Shown: positions 33,457 to 44,647 of the stretch, piece by piece
Layout of the letters: each line of letters opens with the position of its first letter
Numbering within the stretch: the stretch's first letter is position 1
Source of the DNA: Aedes albopictus
Taxonomy: Eukaryota; Arthropoda; Insecta; Diptera; Culicidae
Direction of reading: 5' to 3'
Assembly (NCBI RefSeq): GCF_035046485.1
Contig: NC_085137.1
Location: forward strand, 501,910,536 to 501,974,535
DNA length: 64,000 nucleotides
Program-made: the position numbers and the translations under genes
Notes under the pieces: model-generated
What the model was told of the DNA's origin: nothing
Database searches by the model: none
What the model saw: the letters and a program-made list of their open reading frames with translations, nothing else

Positions 33457-36400
33457 TTTTTTTTTTTTTTTTTTTTTTTTTTTTCCTTCTAAACCATAGG
33501 GGGATAATCTGCTCAACAGACACCCTAACAGAAGGTTAGGGTAGTGTAGGTCTGACAGGCCGTCTTCTACAACAAAAGTAAAATCCAGGACTACTCTCTC
33601 CTCGTACCCACTAAACCATTCCTATGGTCGCCAAACCCTACGTCTCTCCGGAACCACCAAGAAGGTATTGCTTCAGAGAGGGGCTAGTGCACATCGCACC
33701 CACAAGGTTAGCTGCGTAGCCTGCAGCAACGAACATCGATGACTCGCTTTGGAGAGTCCATCACGGTAGCATGCTGGCGCTTAGCCAGTTTCCCGAGTGG
33801 TCCTCGCCACTCCCTTTGTCCTCGGAAGGCGGGCAGAGTCAACCCCGCCCGCGCCCTACTGCTGAGCGGACATCAAGAACTGATGCCCACATGCAACCCG
33901 ATCTGACCTGCCCGCAAAGGAAGGGTATCACTACCCTTCAGGCCCTATCAGATGCATCCGTAGGTTGCTGACGGCAGGGTCTCCACCTGCCCCGACCCTT
34001 GCCGGGGACCCCTTTCCAACCGCGGGCTTGGATCCAACCCAGTAGACCGACGCCACGACAGCACCGCTACCGGGACTTCCTCTCCGCGGCCACTTAATCG
34101 TTGTAAGGGTCGATCTCGACCGCAGGGCACCGGTATGACCTACGAAGCCGACTCCGAACCCCTGGACCACCTCTTGTACTGCATCTGGACTAGCCATTCT
34201 CCGAGTCCACGCGCCACCTCCTCTGTAGCTCCCAGACGATGTGGGTAATAGCCGTTGAAACGGCGTTCCAGCCAAACTCATCCCTACACATCCTCTGGAC
34301 CAAGTTGTCCGGAGTTGTGTCCTCCCCGCATGTGGCAAGCATGCGGTCACGCATTGTGCGAAAACGCGGGCACACGAACAAAACGTGTTCCGCCGTTTCC
34401 TCTAAACCATTGCACACTGGGCATTCGGGAGAATCCGCATGCCCGAAACGGTGTAGATACTGTCGGAAGCAACCATGACCTGTAAGGACCTGTGTCAGGT
34501 GGAATGTGACTTCCCCATGGCGCCTATTAATCCAACTATCTACCCTCGGTATCAACCTATAGGTCCACCTTCCTTTGGTGGAACTGTCCCACGCGCGCTG
34601 CCATTTGACCATAGAGGCCATCCTGACAGTCCTGCGTATGCCTCTTGTGCCGCGCATTTCGAAGCACTCCATGTCCTCACTGATAAGAATGCTGATAGGC
34701 ACCATACCAGTAATGACGCAGAGAGCGTCGTGTGACACGGTACGGTACGCGCTCGCAACCCTCAGGCACATAAGCCTGTAAGTACTTTCCAGCTTCCGTC
34801 GGTAGCATTTAGTACTTAGCGCGGTGCCCCACGCCGGGCCGCCATACCTAAGTATGGATGTAGCAACACTAGCCAGAAGCTTGCGCTTACTGGCGTACAC
34901 CGCAGAGCTATTGGACATCATCCGGGACAGTGCCGCAATAGCTGTGGAGGCTCTTTTACAGGCATAATCGACGTGGCTACCGAAGGTAAGCTTATCGTCG
35001 ATCATCACGCCCAAGTGTTTGACGGAGCGCTTTGACAGGATAGTACAGTCTCCTACACTGATCTCCGTCTGCTGCTCCGACTTCAGGTTGTTAACAACCG
35101 TCACCTCTGTCTTGTGGTGAGCCAGCTCCAGTTTCCTGGACCGCATCCACGCCTCCACAACCTTGATCGAGTGGTTGGTAGTCAACTTTACCTCCTCGAT
35201 CGTTTCACCGTAGACTTCGAGCGTAATGTCGTCGGCAAATCCGACAATCACCACTCCCACTGGATACTCTAACCTCAACACCTCGTCGTACATGACATTC
35301 CATAACACCGGACCCAGGATGGAACCTTGCGGGACTCCTGAGGTTATGTGAAAGCACTTCCGACCCACCTCCGTGTCGTAGACTAGTACACGATTCTGAA
35401 AGTAACTTCCGAGAATCTTGTACAGGTACTCCGGTATCCCCAGACGCAAGAGCGCATCGGCAATAGCAGACCAGCTAGCGCTATTAAACGCATTCCTTAC
35501 ATCCAGAGTCACTACCGCGCAAAAACGAATTCCCCTCCTCTTAGGCTCGAGTGCTTTCTCGGCGGTTTTTGTAACCGACAAGATAGCGTCTACGGTGGAC
35601 CTCCCCTTCCGGAAGCCGTACTGGTTACTCGAAAGACCATTTTCGCCCTCGGTGAACCGCAACATTCTATTGAGGATGATCTTTTCGAGCACCTTCCCCG
35701 CCGTGTCAATCAAGCATATTGGTCTATATACCGACGGGTCTCCGGGTGGTTTCCCCGCCTTTGGCAATAGTACCAGGCTCTGCCTCTTCCAAGCTTCTGG
35801 GAAAACTCCCTCGTCCAGGCATTTCTGCATAGCAGACCTGAACATCTCGGGAGCCTCTGCAATAGCTACTTTTAAGGCCAGGTTCGGAACTCCGTCCGGA
35901 CCTGGGGCCTTACCTACGCTAAGGGACTTAGCTATCCCCGCAAGTTCCACATCGGTGACCCTCTCCTCATCGCCAGCCCCAGTCCCCGGCTGTCCTACGA
36001 AAGGAGGCCAAGGACTAGGATCATGACGCGGAAAAAGTCCTCCAATGATCCCCTCCAACATCTCTGGAGATTGCCCTGTAGGAGCCATCACACCTCTCGT
36101 CTTGGCCATAACGATCCTGTAGGCGTCACCCCACGGGTTCGTATTGGCACTTTGACAGAGACCCTCAAAGCAGGCCTTTTTGCTTGCTCTTATCTCGGTC
36201 TTAAGCGCGGCTTTTGCAGCGGCGAACACCACCCGCCGTTCGTTTCGCTCTTCCTCTGATCGTGCTCGCTGCATCCGCCGCCTAGCCCGTAGGCAGGCGC
36301 GGCGCAGGTCCGCAATCGCGTCGGTCCACCAGTAAGCCGGTGGCCTCCCATTTCTAGGGTGGACTCGCCTAGGCATGGTCGCATCACACGCACGTGAGAG

Positions 36401-37231
36401 CACCGCTACCAGCTCGTCGCCGTCTAAACCGATTAAGTTTCGCTCACGGCGGAGCGCCTCCCTAAATACCCCTTCGTCGAAGTATGATGTCTTCCACCTG
36501 CGAGGGCTTGGCCTTGGCCTAGCCGCCTCTTCTTCTATCCGCTGTCTGCTGTTATTGTAGTCGATACTGTAGCGAACCGCCAGGTGGTCGCTGTGAGTGT
36601 AGCCATCATCTACTCTCCAGTTCGAACTACTTGTTAGGCCAGGACTACAAAAGGTCACGTCAATAATTGACTCCGCTCCGTTTCGACTAAAGGTACTCTT
36701 GGTACCGACATTAGCCAAGTCGACATCTAAGATGGCCAGTGTTTCTAGCAGGATCTGACCCCGCTGGTTCGTGAAACGGCTTCCCCATTCTACAGCCCAG
36801 GCATTAAAGTCACCCGCTATTACCACCGGCCTTCGCCCTGTTAGCACGGTCGTTAAGCGGTCCAGCATTTGCGTGAACTGCTCGATCGGCCACCGCGGAG
36901 GCGCATAACAGCTACAGAAGAAGACCCCGTTTACTTTGGCGACCACGAAGCCCTCATAGGTAGTAGACACCAACTCCTGAACGGGGTATTTACCCGTCGT
37001 CCATATCGCCGCCATTTTTCTGGTCCCATCCGCGACCCAGTTGCCGTTGCCGGCGGGTACTCGGTATGGGTCCGATATGATGGCGATATCCGTCTCCCAC
37101 TCAGAAACTGCCTGACAAAGCAGTTGCTGAGCCGCATCACAGTGGTTCAGGTTCAGCTGCGTTACCTGCACTGTGATTTGTTGTTCACTGCGGCTTTCTT
37201 AAAGGCCGGGCACCCTGGACCACCCATCGCA
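33457..37231 (-). mobile_element. R1-like non-LTR retrotransposon, 5'-truncated, nested in another LINE
   Basis: Minus strand. The 3' end is a run of 28 T on the plus strand (33457-33484), i.e. a poly-A tail. The sequence CCGGCTGACCAG flanks both ends (33445-33456 and 37232-37243), possibly two bases longer; this is the target duplication, cut from the host LINE. The 5' end holds only the last ~20 codons of ORF1, with the residues GCPAFKKA typical of a Gag-like zinc knuckle end, then ORF2 (34190-37171) and a ~700 bp 3' untranslated region (33485-34189). Confidence 0.9.
34190..37171 (-). CDS. LINE ORF2: APE endonuclease and reverse transcriptase (R1-like)
   Basis: 993 codons without a stop. 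The endonuclease is at about residues 1-225 (GDFNAW at 120-125, SDHLA at 194-198). The reverse transcriptase is at about 410-710 (KAPGPDGVPN at 421-430, YGFRKGRS at 518-525, SGVPQGSILGP at 611-621, catalytic FADD at 645-648). A C-terminal zinc knuckle follows (ECPVCNGLEETAEHVLFVC, C-x2-C..H..C). The protein nicks target DNA and copies its own RNA. The first codon used here is GTG: the frame is open upstream to a TAA 15 codons earlier and overlaps the end of ORF1, so translation probably depends on coupling or frameshifting from ORF1, or the ATG was lost. The clean frame suggests a recent insertion, but with ORF1 missing the copy is not autonomous. Confidence 0.9.
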   Translation of the reverse strand: MQVTQLNLNHCDAAQQLLCQAVSEWETDIAIISDPYRVPAGNGNWVADGTRKMAAIWTTGKYPVQELVSTTYEGFVVAKVNGVFFCSCYAPPRWPIEQFTQMLDRLTTVLTGRRPVVIAGDFNAWAVEWGSRFTNQRGQILLETLAILDVDLANVGTKSTFSRNGAESIIDVTFCSPGLTSSSNWRVDDGYTHSDHLAVRYSIDYNNSRQRIEEEAARPRPSPRRWKTSYFDEGVFREALRRERNLIGLDGDELVAVLSRACDATMPRRVHPRNGRPPAYWWTDAIADLRRACLRARRRMQRARSEEERNERRVVFAAAKAALKTEIRASKKACFEGLCQSANTNPWGDAYRIVMAKTRGVMAPTGQSPEMLEGIIGGLFPRHDPSPWPPFVGQPGTGAGDEERVTDVELAGIAKSLSVGKAPGPDGVPNLALKVAIAEAPEMFRSAMQKCLDEGVFPEAWKRQSLVLLPKAGKPPGDPSVYRPICLIDTAGKVLEKIILNRMLRFTEGENGLSSNQYGFRKGRSTVDAILSVTKTAEKALEPKRRGIRFCAVVTLDVRNAFNSASWSAIADALLRLGIPEYLYKILGSYFQNRVLVYDTEVGRKCFHITSGVPQGSILGPVLWNVMYDEVLRLEYPVGVVIVGFADDITLEVYGETIEEVKLTTNHSIKVVEAWMRSRKLELAHHKTEVTVVNNLKSEQQTEISVGDCTILSKRSVKHLGVMIDDKLTFGSHVDYACKRASTAIAALSRMMSNSSAVYASKRKLLASVATSILRYGGPAWGTALSTKCYRRKLESTYRLMCLRVASAYRTVSHDALCVITGMVPISILISEDMECFEMRGTRGIRRTVRMASMVKWQRAWDSSTKGRWTYRLIPRVDSWINRRHGEVTFHLTQVLTGHGCFRQYLHRFGHADSPECPVCNGLEETAEHVLFVCPRFRTMRDRMLATCGEDTTPDNLVQRMCRDEFGWNAVSTAITHIVWELQRRWRVDSENG

Positions 37232-37243
37232 CCGGCTGACCAG

Positions 37244-37740
37244 TTGAAACGCTGGTTCAAGCACTTCGGAAAACTTTTTCAAGTGTCGGTCAAGCCATCA
37301 ACACCTCAGCATGATCCGCCAAGGGTTCGACGCATTACCCGTGTCAACACCGAACTCCATCAGTGCAGGAGATAGAAACAGCCATCCGTAGCATGAAATC
37401 AAACAGGGCCCCAGGGGTCGATCGCATATCAGTTGAGATGTTCAAAGCTGACCCCGTAGTATCCGCACAACTACTGCATCAATTATTCTGCAACACATGG
37501 AAAACCGCGACATTTCCGGCCGACTGGGTGCAAGGCGTCTTAGTAAAGGTACCCAAAAAGGGTAACCTGACTGTACGCGGTAATTGGCGGGGCGTCATGT
37601 TACTGGGCATCGTTCTCAAAATCCTCTGCAAAGTGATCCTTAACCGGATACAGGAGAAGATTGACGCAACTCTCCGACGGCAGCAAGCAGGATTCCGTGT
37701 CGGACGATCCTGTGTGGACCATATTGTCACGCTCACCTTC
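37244..37740 (+). pseudogene. Decayed LINE, reverse transcriptase part (continuation)
   Basis: This continues the LINE interrupted at 33456. The reading resumes LKRWFKHFGKLFQVS, then after a frame change NRAPGVDRISVEMFK (near 37400), NWRGVMLLGIVLKILCKVIL and RRQQAGFRVGRSCVDHI. The similarity ends near 37736, before the catalytic Asp-Asp box, so the 3' half is lost. Loss of the 3' end is unusual for a LINE and implies a later deletion or rearrangement. Confidence 0.8.
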
Positions 37741-38173
37741 CTAATACAGAATGACGAGGTTTCATTGATTGGTTTGGGTTGGGTCCATCAGTCAATCCTG
37801 GACTTGTGTTTTATTTAGCAGTTCGCCTTTAGTTGACAGTCACCGCTGTTGCTTTACTAGCTTGATTTTTTTAATCCTAATCGGGCCACCATCTAATCGT
37901 TGCCTGAAATGTCACGAAACTATAATAACAATCAAATGTAAGATTGGCATTAAGGTGGCCCACACTTATATAAAAATCAAAAAAATTGAAAAATGCCAAG
38001 TCTTACCTTCTGAATTGGCATTGGCGTAACTAGAGGGGGGCTAGGGGGGCCAGGCCCCCCCCAGAATCCGCCAGGCCCCCCCCAGAAATTTTTCATGACT
38101 TTATGTATGAAAATTAGAAAAAAATCTGGAAAACACTGTCGTGGTGACAAACGTAGATCTATATTCTCAATTT

Positions 38174-38360
38174 AGTTGAAAATCGGAGTTTTCGACTAGC
38201 GAAGTTGGATTTTTCTCCAAATCCGTGCGTCGGACCTAACTTCGGAAGTGGTGCGCTGTATAGCAAACAGCTATACAGCGCACCACTTCCGAAGTTAGGT
38301 CCGACGCACGAATTTGGAGAAAAATCCAAATTTGCTAGTCGAAAATTCCGGGTTTCAACT
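38174..38360. repeat. Perfect-looking hairpin, 187 bp
   Basis: Arms of about 88 bp share CTCCAAAT.CGTGCGTCGGAC and CTTCGGAAGTGGTGCGCTGT around a loop of under 10 bases (GCAAACAG near 38263-38270). It sits close to the left end of the hAT-like element. It may be a separate MITE insertion; no target duplication is obvious. Confidence 0.85.
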
Positions 38361-38737
38361 GCACGTACAGTAATAGAAATTTATTTGGCATAATATGTGT
38401 TTAAATTGACAGTTATTGGAGACAATTCTCAACTTGTCACTCTTTACAAGATCATTGTCCAAAATGGTCTATGTAATTAGTTAGTTTTGTTTGGAAATAT
38501 TATATAATCAGAATTAATAAAAAGCAAAATTTTGTGCATCTTCTTTTTTTAAATCGCTGAGAAATTAAATCTAAATGATAATTTCCAGGAATTCCTGGAT
38601 GGGTATCTTTAAGAATCTTTGAATTCTCTAGCAGCATTACTGCAAAATATGGTTAAGTGATTCTTTATGGAAATCAAGTATCATGGGGAAAAAACTCTGG
38701 TTGAATTTGCAATGGAATTCCAGCAAAAGTTTGTGAA

Positions 38738-38830
38738 TTCCTAGTGAGAATAGATGTACGTAGCTGAAGCGTAAACGCGAGTGTATTCATTAAAACCATG
38801 CTGAAGGTGATTTCTAGTCGGTCACTATTA
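38738..38830 (+). mobile_element. Decayed tRNA-headed SINE fragment
   Basis: Reads TAGCTGAAGCGTAAACGCGA..GTGTATTCA..ACCATGCTGA..GGTGA, a diverged version of the SINE heads at 19719-19942 and 46186. The B box is damaged. Confidence 0.55.
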
Positions 38831-39950
38831 ATTTCTTTTTTTTCGTGGGCCAGGGGTATTTTTGCGTCTATCAAACAACGCACAAATTCAAATGGTCATT
38901 GAGGAAGTTTTAATATATTTAAAAGCTGGTGCTGCAAGATGTAATCGTAAGTTTGAAGGTATTCATGATTGGACTTGTAAAAGACTTGGTATTCATGAGA
39001 TAATTGTGAAAGAACTCCTGGATGACTTCTTGGAGAATTTCTTGGCTTCTATGTCCCTCTAAAATTATCTAAAAGAATTTCAATACAAATCGCTGGAGGA
39101 ATTCCTCTAGAAATCCTTCAAATTATTCAAAAAATCTACAAGTAATCCTAAAAAAAACCCTGGGGTGAATCCCTGAAAAACATTATGAACGGAATATGTA
39201 CTGTAATTTTTTAACTAACCGCTGAATAATTTTTTAAAAAAATCCCGAGAGAAATTTCGGAAGAAATTATTACAAGAATTCTCGGAGCAATACCTGCAGG
39301 AATCCCTGGAGTAATTTGTGAAAGTATACCTGAAGGAATCCCTGGATGAATTCCTGGAGGAATCCGAAAAGCAATTATGCTAGGAATTTCAGGAAAAAAA
39401 ATCTGAAGAATCCGCATCAGAAATCCCTGTAGAAATTACTAGAAAATTTTTTAGATGAATCCTTGGAGGAATTTCTGGATGCATTCCTGGAGGAACCCTT
39501 AGAGGAATTCTTCAAGAAATCACAGGAGGAGTTCCTAGATGTATTTCTGGAGGACATCCGGGAGAACCTTCTGGAAAAATTCCATGCGGAATCTCTGGAA
39601 AAGTTCCTGGACTAATGCCTGGAGCATTAGGGGATTTTTTATTATCGTGCAAATTGGTATGAAGTTTCTGAAGGTTAATAAAATTAGGTAGGGATGATAT
39701 ATATTTGAATGACTTAATTGAAAAAAATCAGGGTCGCCTAATTTTCCGGAAAACTGCAGTGAAAATCAAACATTTTCCACAGACACCACGTACTTTGCAA
39801 AATCATAGAACGAAGCATCATAGGCACATTTTTTTTTTTGTGAAATCATAAGCAAATTTTCTCAGCAATTCCAAGATGGATTTCTGGAGGAAATCCTAGA
39901 AAATTTTTTGGACAAATTCCTGGTGGATTCCCTGGAAAAGTTAATGGATT

Positions 39951-39997
39951 GATTGATTGATTTGTCTTTTTTAAAGAGACTTTCAGCCCTTGGCTCC
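39951..39997 (-). mobile_element. Extremely truncated retroposed end
   Basis: A 47 bp insertion flanked by the 13 bp duplication aaagttaatggat (39938-39950, 39998-40010). On the minus strand it reads GGAGCCAAGGGCTGAAAGTC and ends in AATC repeats, as expected for the 3' tip of a SINE or LINE. Confidence 0.75.
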
Positions 39998-42900
39998 AAA
40001 GTTAATGGATAAATTTTTGAAGGAGGCATCTCTGGAGAAGTTCCTGGATAAATGCCTGGAGCATTAGAGAAATTTCTGATGAAATTCCAAGATAACTTTC
40101 TAGAAGAATTCCCAGAGGAATTTCTGGAGGAATTCCAGGAGGAATCCCTGCAGGAATTTATGGTATATTCTTGGAGGAATTCCTAGTGGAATTTCTAGAA
40201 GAACCCGTGAAATAACTCTTGGACGGATTTCTAGAGGAATCCCTGGAGTTGAAATTCAAGGATTTATTCCTAGAGGAAACCTGAAAGAATTTCCGGAGGG
40301 ATTCCCCTTGGAAAAATTCCTATAGAATTTCCTGAAGAATCTCCTGAAAGAATATCGGAAGCAATCTCTAAAGGATTTCCTGCAGAAATTCCTGGAGGAA
40401 TGCTGTAGGAATTTCCGAAGAAATTCCTGGAGGGATTCCTGGATCAATTTCTGAAGAAATTCCTGTAGGAATTTCTGAAGAAATACCTACGGTGAATCTT
40501 GGTGGAATTTCTTGAGGAGCCCCTGGAGACACTACGATAATAATTTCTGAGGAATTCCCAGAGGAATCCCTGAAGGAATTCCTATTTGAATTCCTGAAGG
40601 ACTTTCTGAAGGAATTCCTGGAGTATTTCTGAAGAAACCTCATAAGGAATTCCCGCAAAATTTCTTAGAGAAATTTCTACAAAAAAAATTTGAAAGAATC
40701 CCTGTAGATATTTTCGGAAAGAACCCTGGAGAAATCCCTGAAACAAATTTCTGGAGGAACCTTAGGAGGGATTCCTGGAGGAACTTCCGGACAAGTTCCA
40801 GGTGGAATTTCAGGAGGAATTTCTGGACAAATCTTTATAGGAAATCTTGGGGAAATTCCATGGAACTATTCATGGATGAATTCCAGGAGGAATCCCTTAA
40901 TCAATTCTTTGAGGAATCCTTCAATAAATTTCTGGAACAATCTCTAGAGGAATTCTGGAAGGAATCCATGGAGAAATTTCTGAATATATTCATAGAGAAA
41001 TTCCTAAAGAAATTCCTAGAGAAATTCCTAGAGGAATTCTGAGAGGAATTTCTAATAGAGTTCCAGGAGAAAATACCAGAGGAATTTCTGGAGGACTTAC
41101 AGGAGCAATTTCAGAAGGAATTTCTGGAAGAATTACTGTAGAAATCATCGGAGGAATTTCTGGAGAAATCCATGAAATAATTCCTGGAGGAATGTGTAGA
41201 GGAAACCTCGGAGAAGAAATTCCTGGATAAATTCTTGGGGGAAACCCTGGAAGGATTTCTGGAGGAATTCCTGGAACAATTCCTGAATAAATTACCGAAA
41301 GTATTCCTGGAGAAATACCTGGGGTAATTTTTGGTGTAATTCGTGGTAGAACTCCTGGAGGAGTCCCTGGAGAAATGCCTGGATGAAATCCTGGAAGAAT
41401 GCCAGGCGGAATACCTGGAATAATTCTTGAATAAATTCCAGAAAGAATTTGTGGGGAATTTTTTAAAAGAATCCCTTGAGGATTTCCTGGAGGGTTCTTG
41501 AAAAAATATTTGAAGGAATTCCTTGAGATATCTCAGGAGGAAATCATTCAGGAATCCCAGGAAGAATTATTGGAATATTTCTTGGATAAACTCCGGGAGG
41601 AATTCTTGGGGTAATTTCTAAATGAATCCCTGGAAGATTTTCTAAATAAATTCTTGGAGAAATTGCGGTGGTAATTTCTGAAGGAATCCTGGATTAATGC
41701 CTGAAGGAATCTCTATAGAAATCTCTGGAAGAACTTCTGGAGGAATGCCTGGAGTAACCCCTGCATAAATTCCTGGAGACATGCCTGGAGGAATCTCTCA
41801 AGAAATTCCTTAAGAAATCCCTGGAGGATACCCTGGGGAATTTCCTTAAAAAATCCCTGGAGAAATTCCTGGACTAATGCCTGGAGTAATCTCTGGATAC
41901 ATTTCTAGATGAGTTCCTGGTGGAGTTTTCAGAAGAATTCTGGGAGCAATCTAGTGGAGTTTGGAGTTTTTAGAAGAACTCCCGAAGCAATCTCTAGATG
42001 AATTGCTGGAGAAATCCCGGGATGAGTCCATGGAGAAACTCCCAGGAGAAATTTCTAAAGAAACCTCTTGAAAAAATCCTAGAGGAATCCTTAGAGAAAT
42101 TCTTGGAAGAATCCCTGGGAATTTTTTTTGAAAAATCCCTGGAGGAATCCCTGAAGCAATTTCTGGAGAAACCTCAGGAGGAATGCCTGGAAAGTTCTGG
42201 ACAAATTCCTGCAGGAAGTTCTGGATAAATTCCTTGCGGAATCCCAGGAAGAGTTCCTGGATTAATCTGTAAAGGAATTTTTGTGGAAATTCTTTGGAAC
42301 TATCCCTGGAAGAATTCTTGAATGAATTCCTGGAGGAATCTCGAGAGAAATTCTGGAAGCAGTTAATGGAGGAATTTCTGAAAAAATTCCAAAAGAAATT
42401 TCTGAAGAAATTCCAAGAGAAATTTCTGAAGAAACTCCAAGAGAAATTTCTGAAGAAAATCCAAGAGAAATTTCTAGAGGAATTCCCAGAGGAATTTTTG
42501 GAGGAATTCCAGGAGGAATTCCTGAAGGAATTGCGGTAGTAATTTCTGAAGGAATTCCTATGGGAGTTCCTGGATCAATTCCTGGGGGACTTTCTGAAGG
42601 GATTCTTGGGGTAATACTTAAGTAACCTCTTGAGGAATTCCTGGAGGCATCCTTAGAGGAATTTCTAGAGAATTACTTGGAAGAATCTCTGGGGGAATTC
42701 TTGCAAAAAACCTGCAGGAATCCCTGAAACAATTTCTGGGAGAACCTCAGGAGGAATTCCTGGACAAATCTCTATAGGAAATCTTGGGGAAAATCCGTGG
42801 AACTATTCATGGAAGAACTGCAGGAGGAATCCCTAAATGAATATCTTGAGAACCCCTGAATGAATTCCTGCAAGAATCTCTAGAGGAATTCTGGAAGGAA

Positions 42901-43751
42901 TCCATGGAGAAATTTCTGAAGGAATTCCTGGAGAATTTTTTAGAGGAATTCAGAAAGGAATTTCTGGTGGAGTTCCAGGAGGATTTTCTGGAGGAATTAC
43001 TGCAGGAATCATCGGTGGAATTCCGAGAGGGATCCATGAAATAAATCCTGGAGGAATATGCAGAGGAAACCCTAGAGAAGAAATTCCTGGAAGAATTTTC
43101 GGAGGAATTCATGGAAGAATTCCTGGATCCAAACTTGAATAAATTCCTGGAGTAATTCCTGAGGAAATACCTGGAGAAATTCTTGGTAGAACTCTTGCAG
43201 AAGTCTCTGGAGAAATGCCTGAATGAAATCCTAGAGGCATGTCAGGAGGAATACCTGGAATAATTCATGAAAAAAATCCGGGAGGAATTTCCGAAGGAGT
43301 GCCTGGAGGTATCTCAAGATTAATTCCTGATGAAATACAAAGTTCGATTTCTGAGGGAATTCCAGGAGGATTTACCGAAGAATTCTCAGGGGAAATACTG
43401 AAGAAACCGCTGAAATTCCTGAGGAAATCCTGAAATCCTGGATTAATTCCTGCGGGAGTTTCTGAAGGAATCCCAATAAGAGTTCTTCTAGAAATGTTTA
43501 AAATAATCTCGGAATTCGTTTTTGTGAAAATAACAGAAGAAATTTCCGGTGAATCCCTGGAAGAACTCTTGAAGTAATTTCTGAAGAAACCCGATGAGGA
43601 ATCCCGGAAGCAAGCCCCATTAGGAACTCTTTATGGAATTTCAGGAGAGCTTTCTTAGCGAATACCTGGAAGAATTTTTGTAGGAATATTCCTGGATAAA
43701 TAAATGAAGAAATCAATGTCTGCAGTAATTGTTGAAGGAATACTAGGATCC

Positions 43752-43930
43752 CTAGTGGAGCGGACCTGGTGGGGTGGTTAGAACACTCGAATATCACGCC
43801 GAGGACCTGGGATCGAATCCCACTCCCGACAAACTCGCAAAATGTGAGTTCTTCCGTCGGAAGGGAAGTAAAGCGTGGGTTCCGAGATGAACTAGCCTAG
43901 GGGTAAAAACCTCGTTAATACACATAAAAA
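43752..43930 (+). mobile_element. tRNA-headed SINE, second family
   Basis: Begins near GGAGCGGACCTGGTGGGGTG, has the B box GGATCGAATCCC and ends CATAAAAA. The ten bases actaggatcc are duplicated at 43742-43751 and 43931-43940. It is inserted in the 12 bp repeat array. Confidence 0.85.
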
Positions 43931-43964
43931 ACTAGGATCCATACCGGTTTTTTGTACAATTTTT

Positions 43965-44360
43965 TCAAGCAATTCTTGGAGTGTTTTTTAAGAATCTCTA
44001 AGTAGAGTTTTCTAAAAGAATTTCTGGAATACATTCCTGCAGAAATACTTCGAATCATTCCAGATGTAATTATTGGTGCGATCTCTAGTGGAATTTTGGA
44101 AGGCATATATGGAGATATCCCTGTAGAAATCTCTGAATACATGCAGAAATACCTTAAAGGATCTCTGGAGAAATTCCTGAAGGAAACTTCGAAAAAAGCA
44201 CTGGAACAATTACTGGAGGAACCTCTAAAGATATCGCAGGACAAATCCCCGAAAAAATATCCAGTGGAATCCCTAGATGAATTCTTGATTGAATTTCTGG
44301 AAGAAGCCAAGATGGAATCACTGAATTAAGCTATGGAAAAAAATCTTGGAGGAATTGTTC
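43965..44360. repeat. 12 bp repeat array, terminal part next to the element end
   Basis: This segment is shared with 25816-26113 in inverted orientation, including the translated words EGIYGDIP and LEEPLKISQDK. The array is therefore the same inherited interior in two element copies, not independent simple sequence. Confidence 0.75.
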
Positions 44361-44647
44361 GTACTCATATAGTTTACAAAACTATGAACAAATCTGAAAC
44401 ATTCATTTTGATTACTCAAAGCTACAATACTGATTTGCATATTCACATATCGGGCGCCCATCCCGCTTAAAATTCATCTCAAGTCAGGCCCCCCCTGGGC
44501 CCCCTCCAGGAAAAAAATCCTAGTTACGCCAATGTGAATTGGTTGTTTTGGACTTCCAGCTACGTTTACAATTTGAGCAAAATCAATTAAGCCTAAGGGG
44601 GCGCTCAAAGTGCTTGAAGTTTGTATGGGAAAACGTGAGCAAATGTA

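Larger units (their letters stand above)
38580..43490. repeat. Large GGAATTCC 12 bp repeat array (GA orientation)
   Basis: Almost 5 kb of degenerate units such as GGAATTCCTGGA, GGAATTTCTGGA and AGAAATTCCTGA. The core GGAATTCC is itself palindromic. Short frames of Leu/Glu/Phe/Lys repeats (for example 81 codons at 42294-42539) and Ile/Pro/Gly repeats arise from the 12 bp period on both strands. Some stretches, such as 42370-42500, keep near-identical neighbouring units, which suggests local expansion after the array formed. Confidence 0.85.
38019..44534. mobile_element. hAT-like TIR element filled with the 12 bp repeat
   Basis: Perfect 15 bp ends CATTGGCGTAACTAG and complement, each followed by G- or C-rich subterminal DNA (runs of GGGGGG/CCCCCC at 38033-38090 and 44486-44512). 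TGAATTGG is duplicated at 38011-38018 and 44535-44542. An 8 bp duplication with CA..TG ends fits the hAT superfamily. There is no transposase frame. The interior is mostly the 12 bp GGAATTCC repeat (38580-43490, 43965-44360) plus a hairpin (38174-38360) and SINE insertions. Confidence 0.8.

Noticed and set aside
35418..36026. 202-codon plus-strand frame
   Set aside because: Antisense shadow of the R1-like reverse transcriptase.
38580..43490. CRISPR-like array
   Set aside because: The units are contiguous and degenerate with no unique spacers, and the window is eukaryotic.
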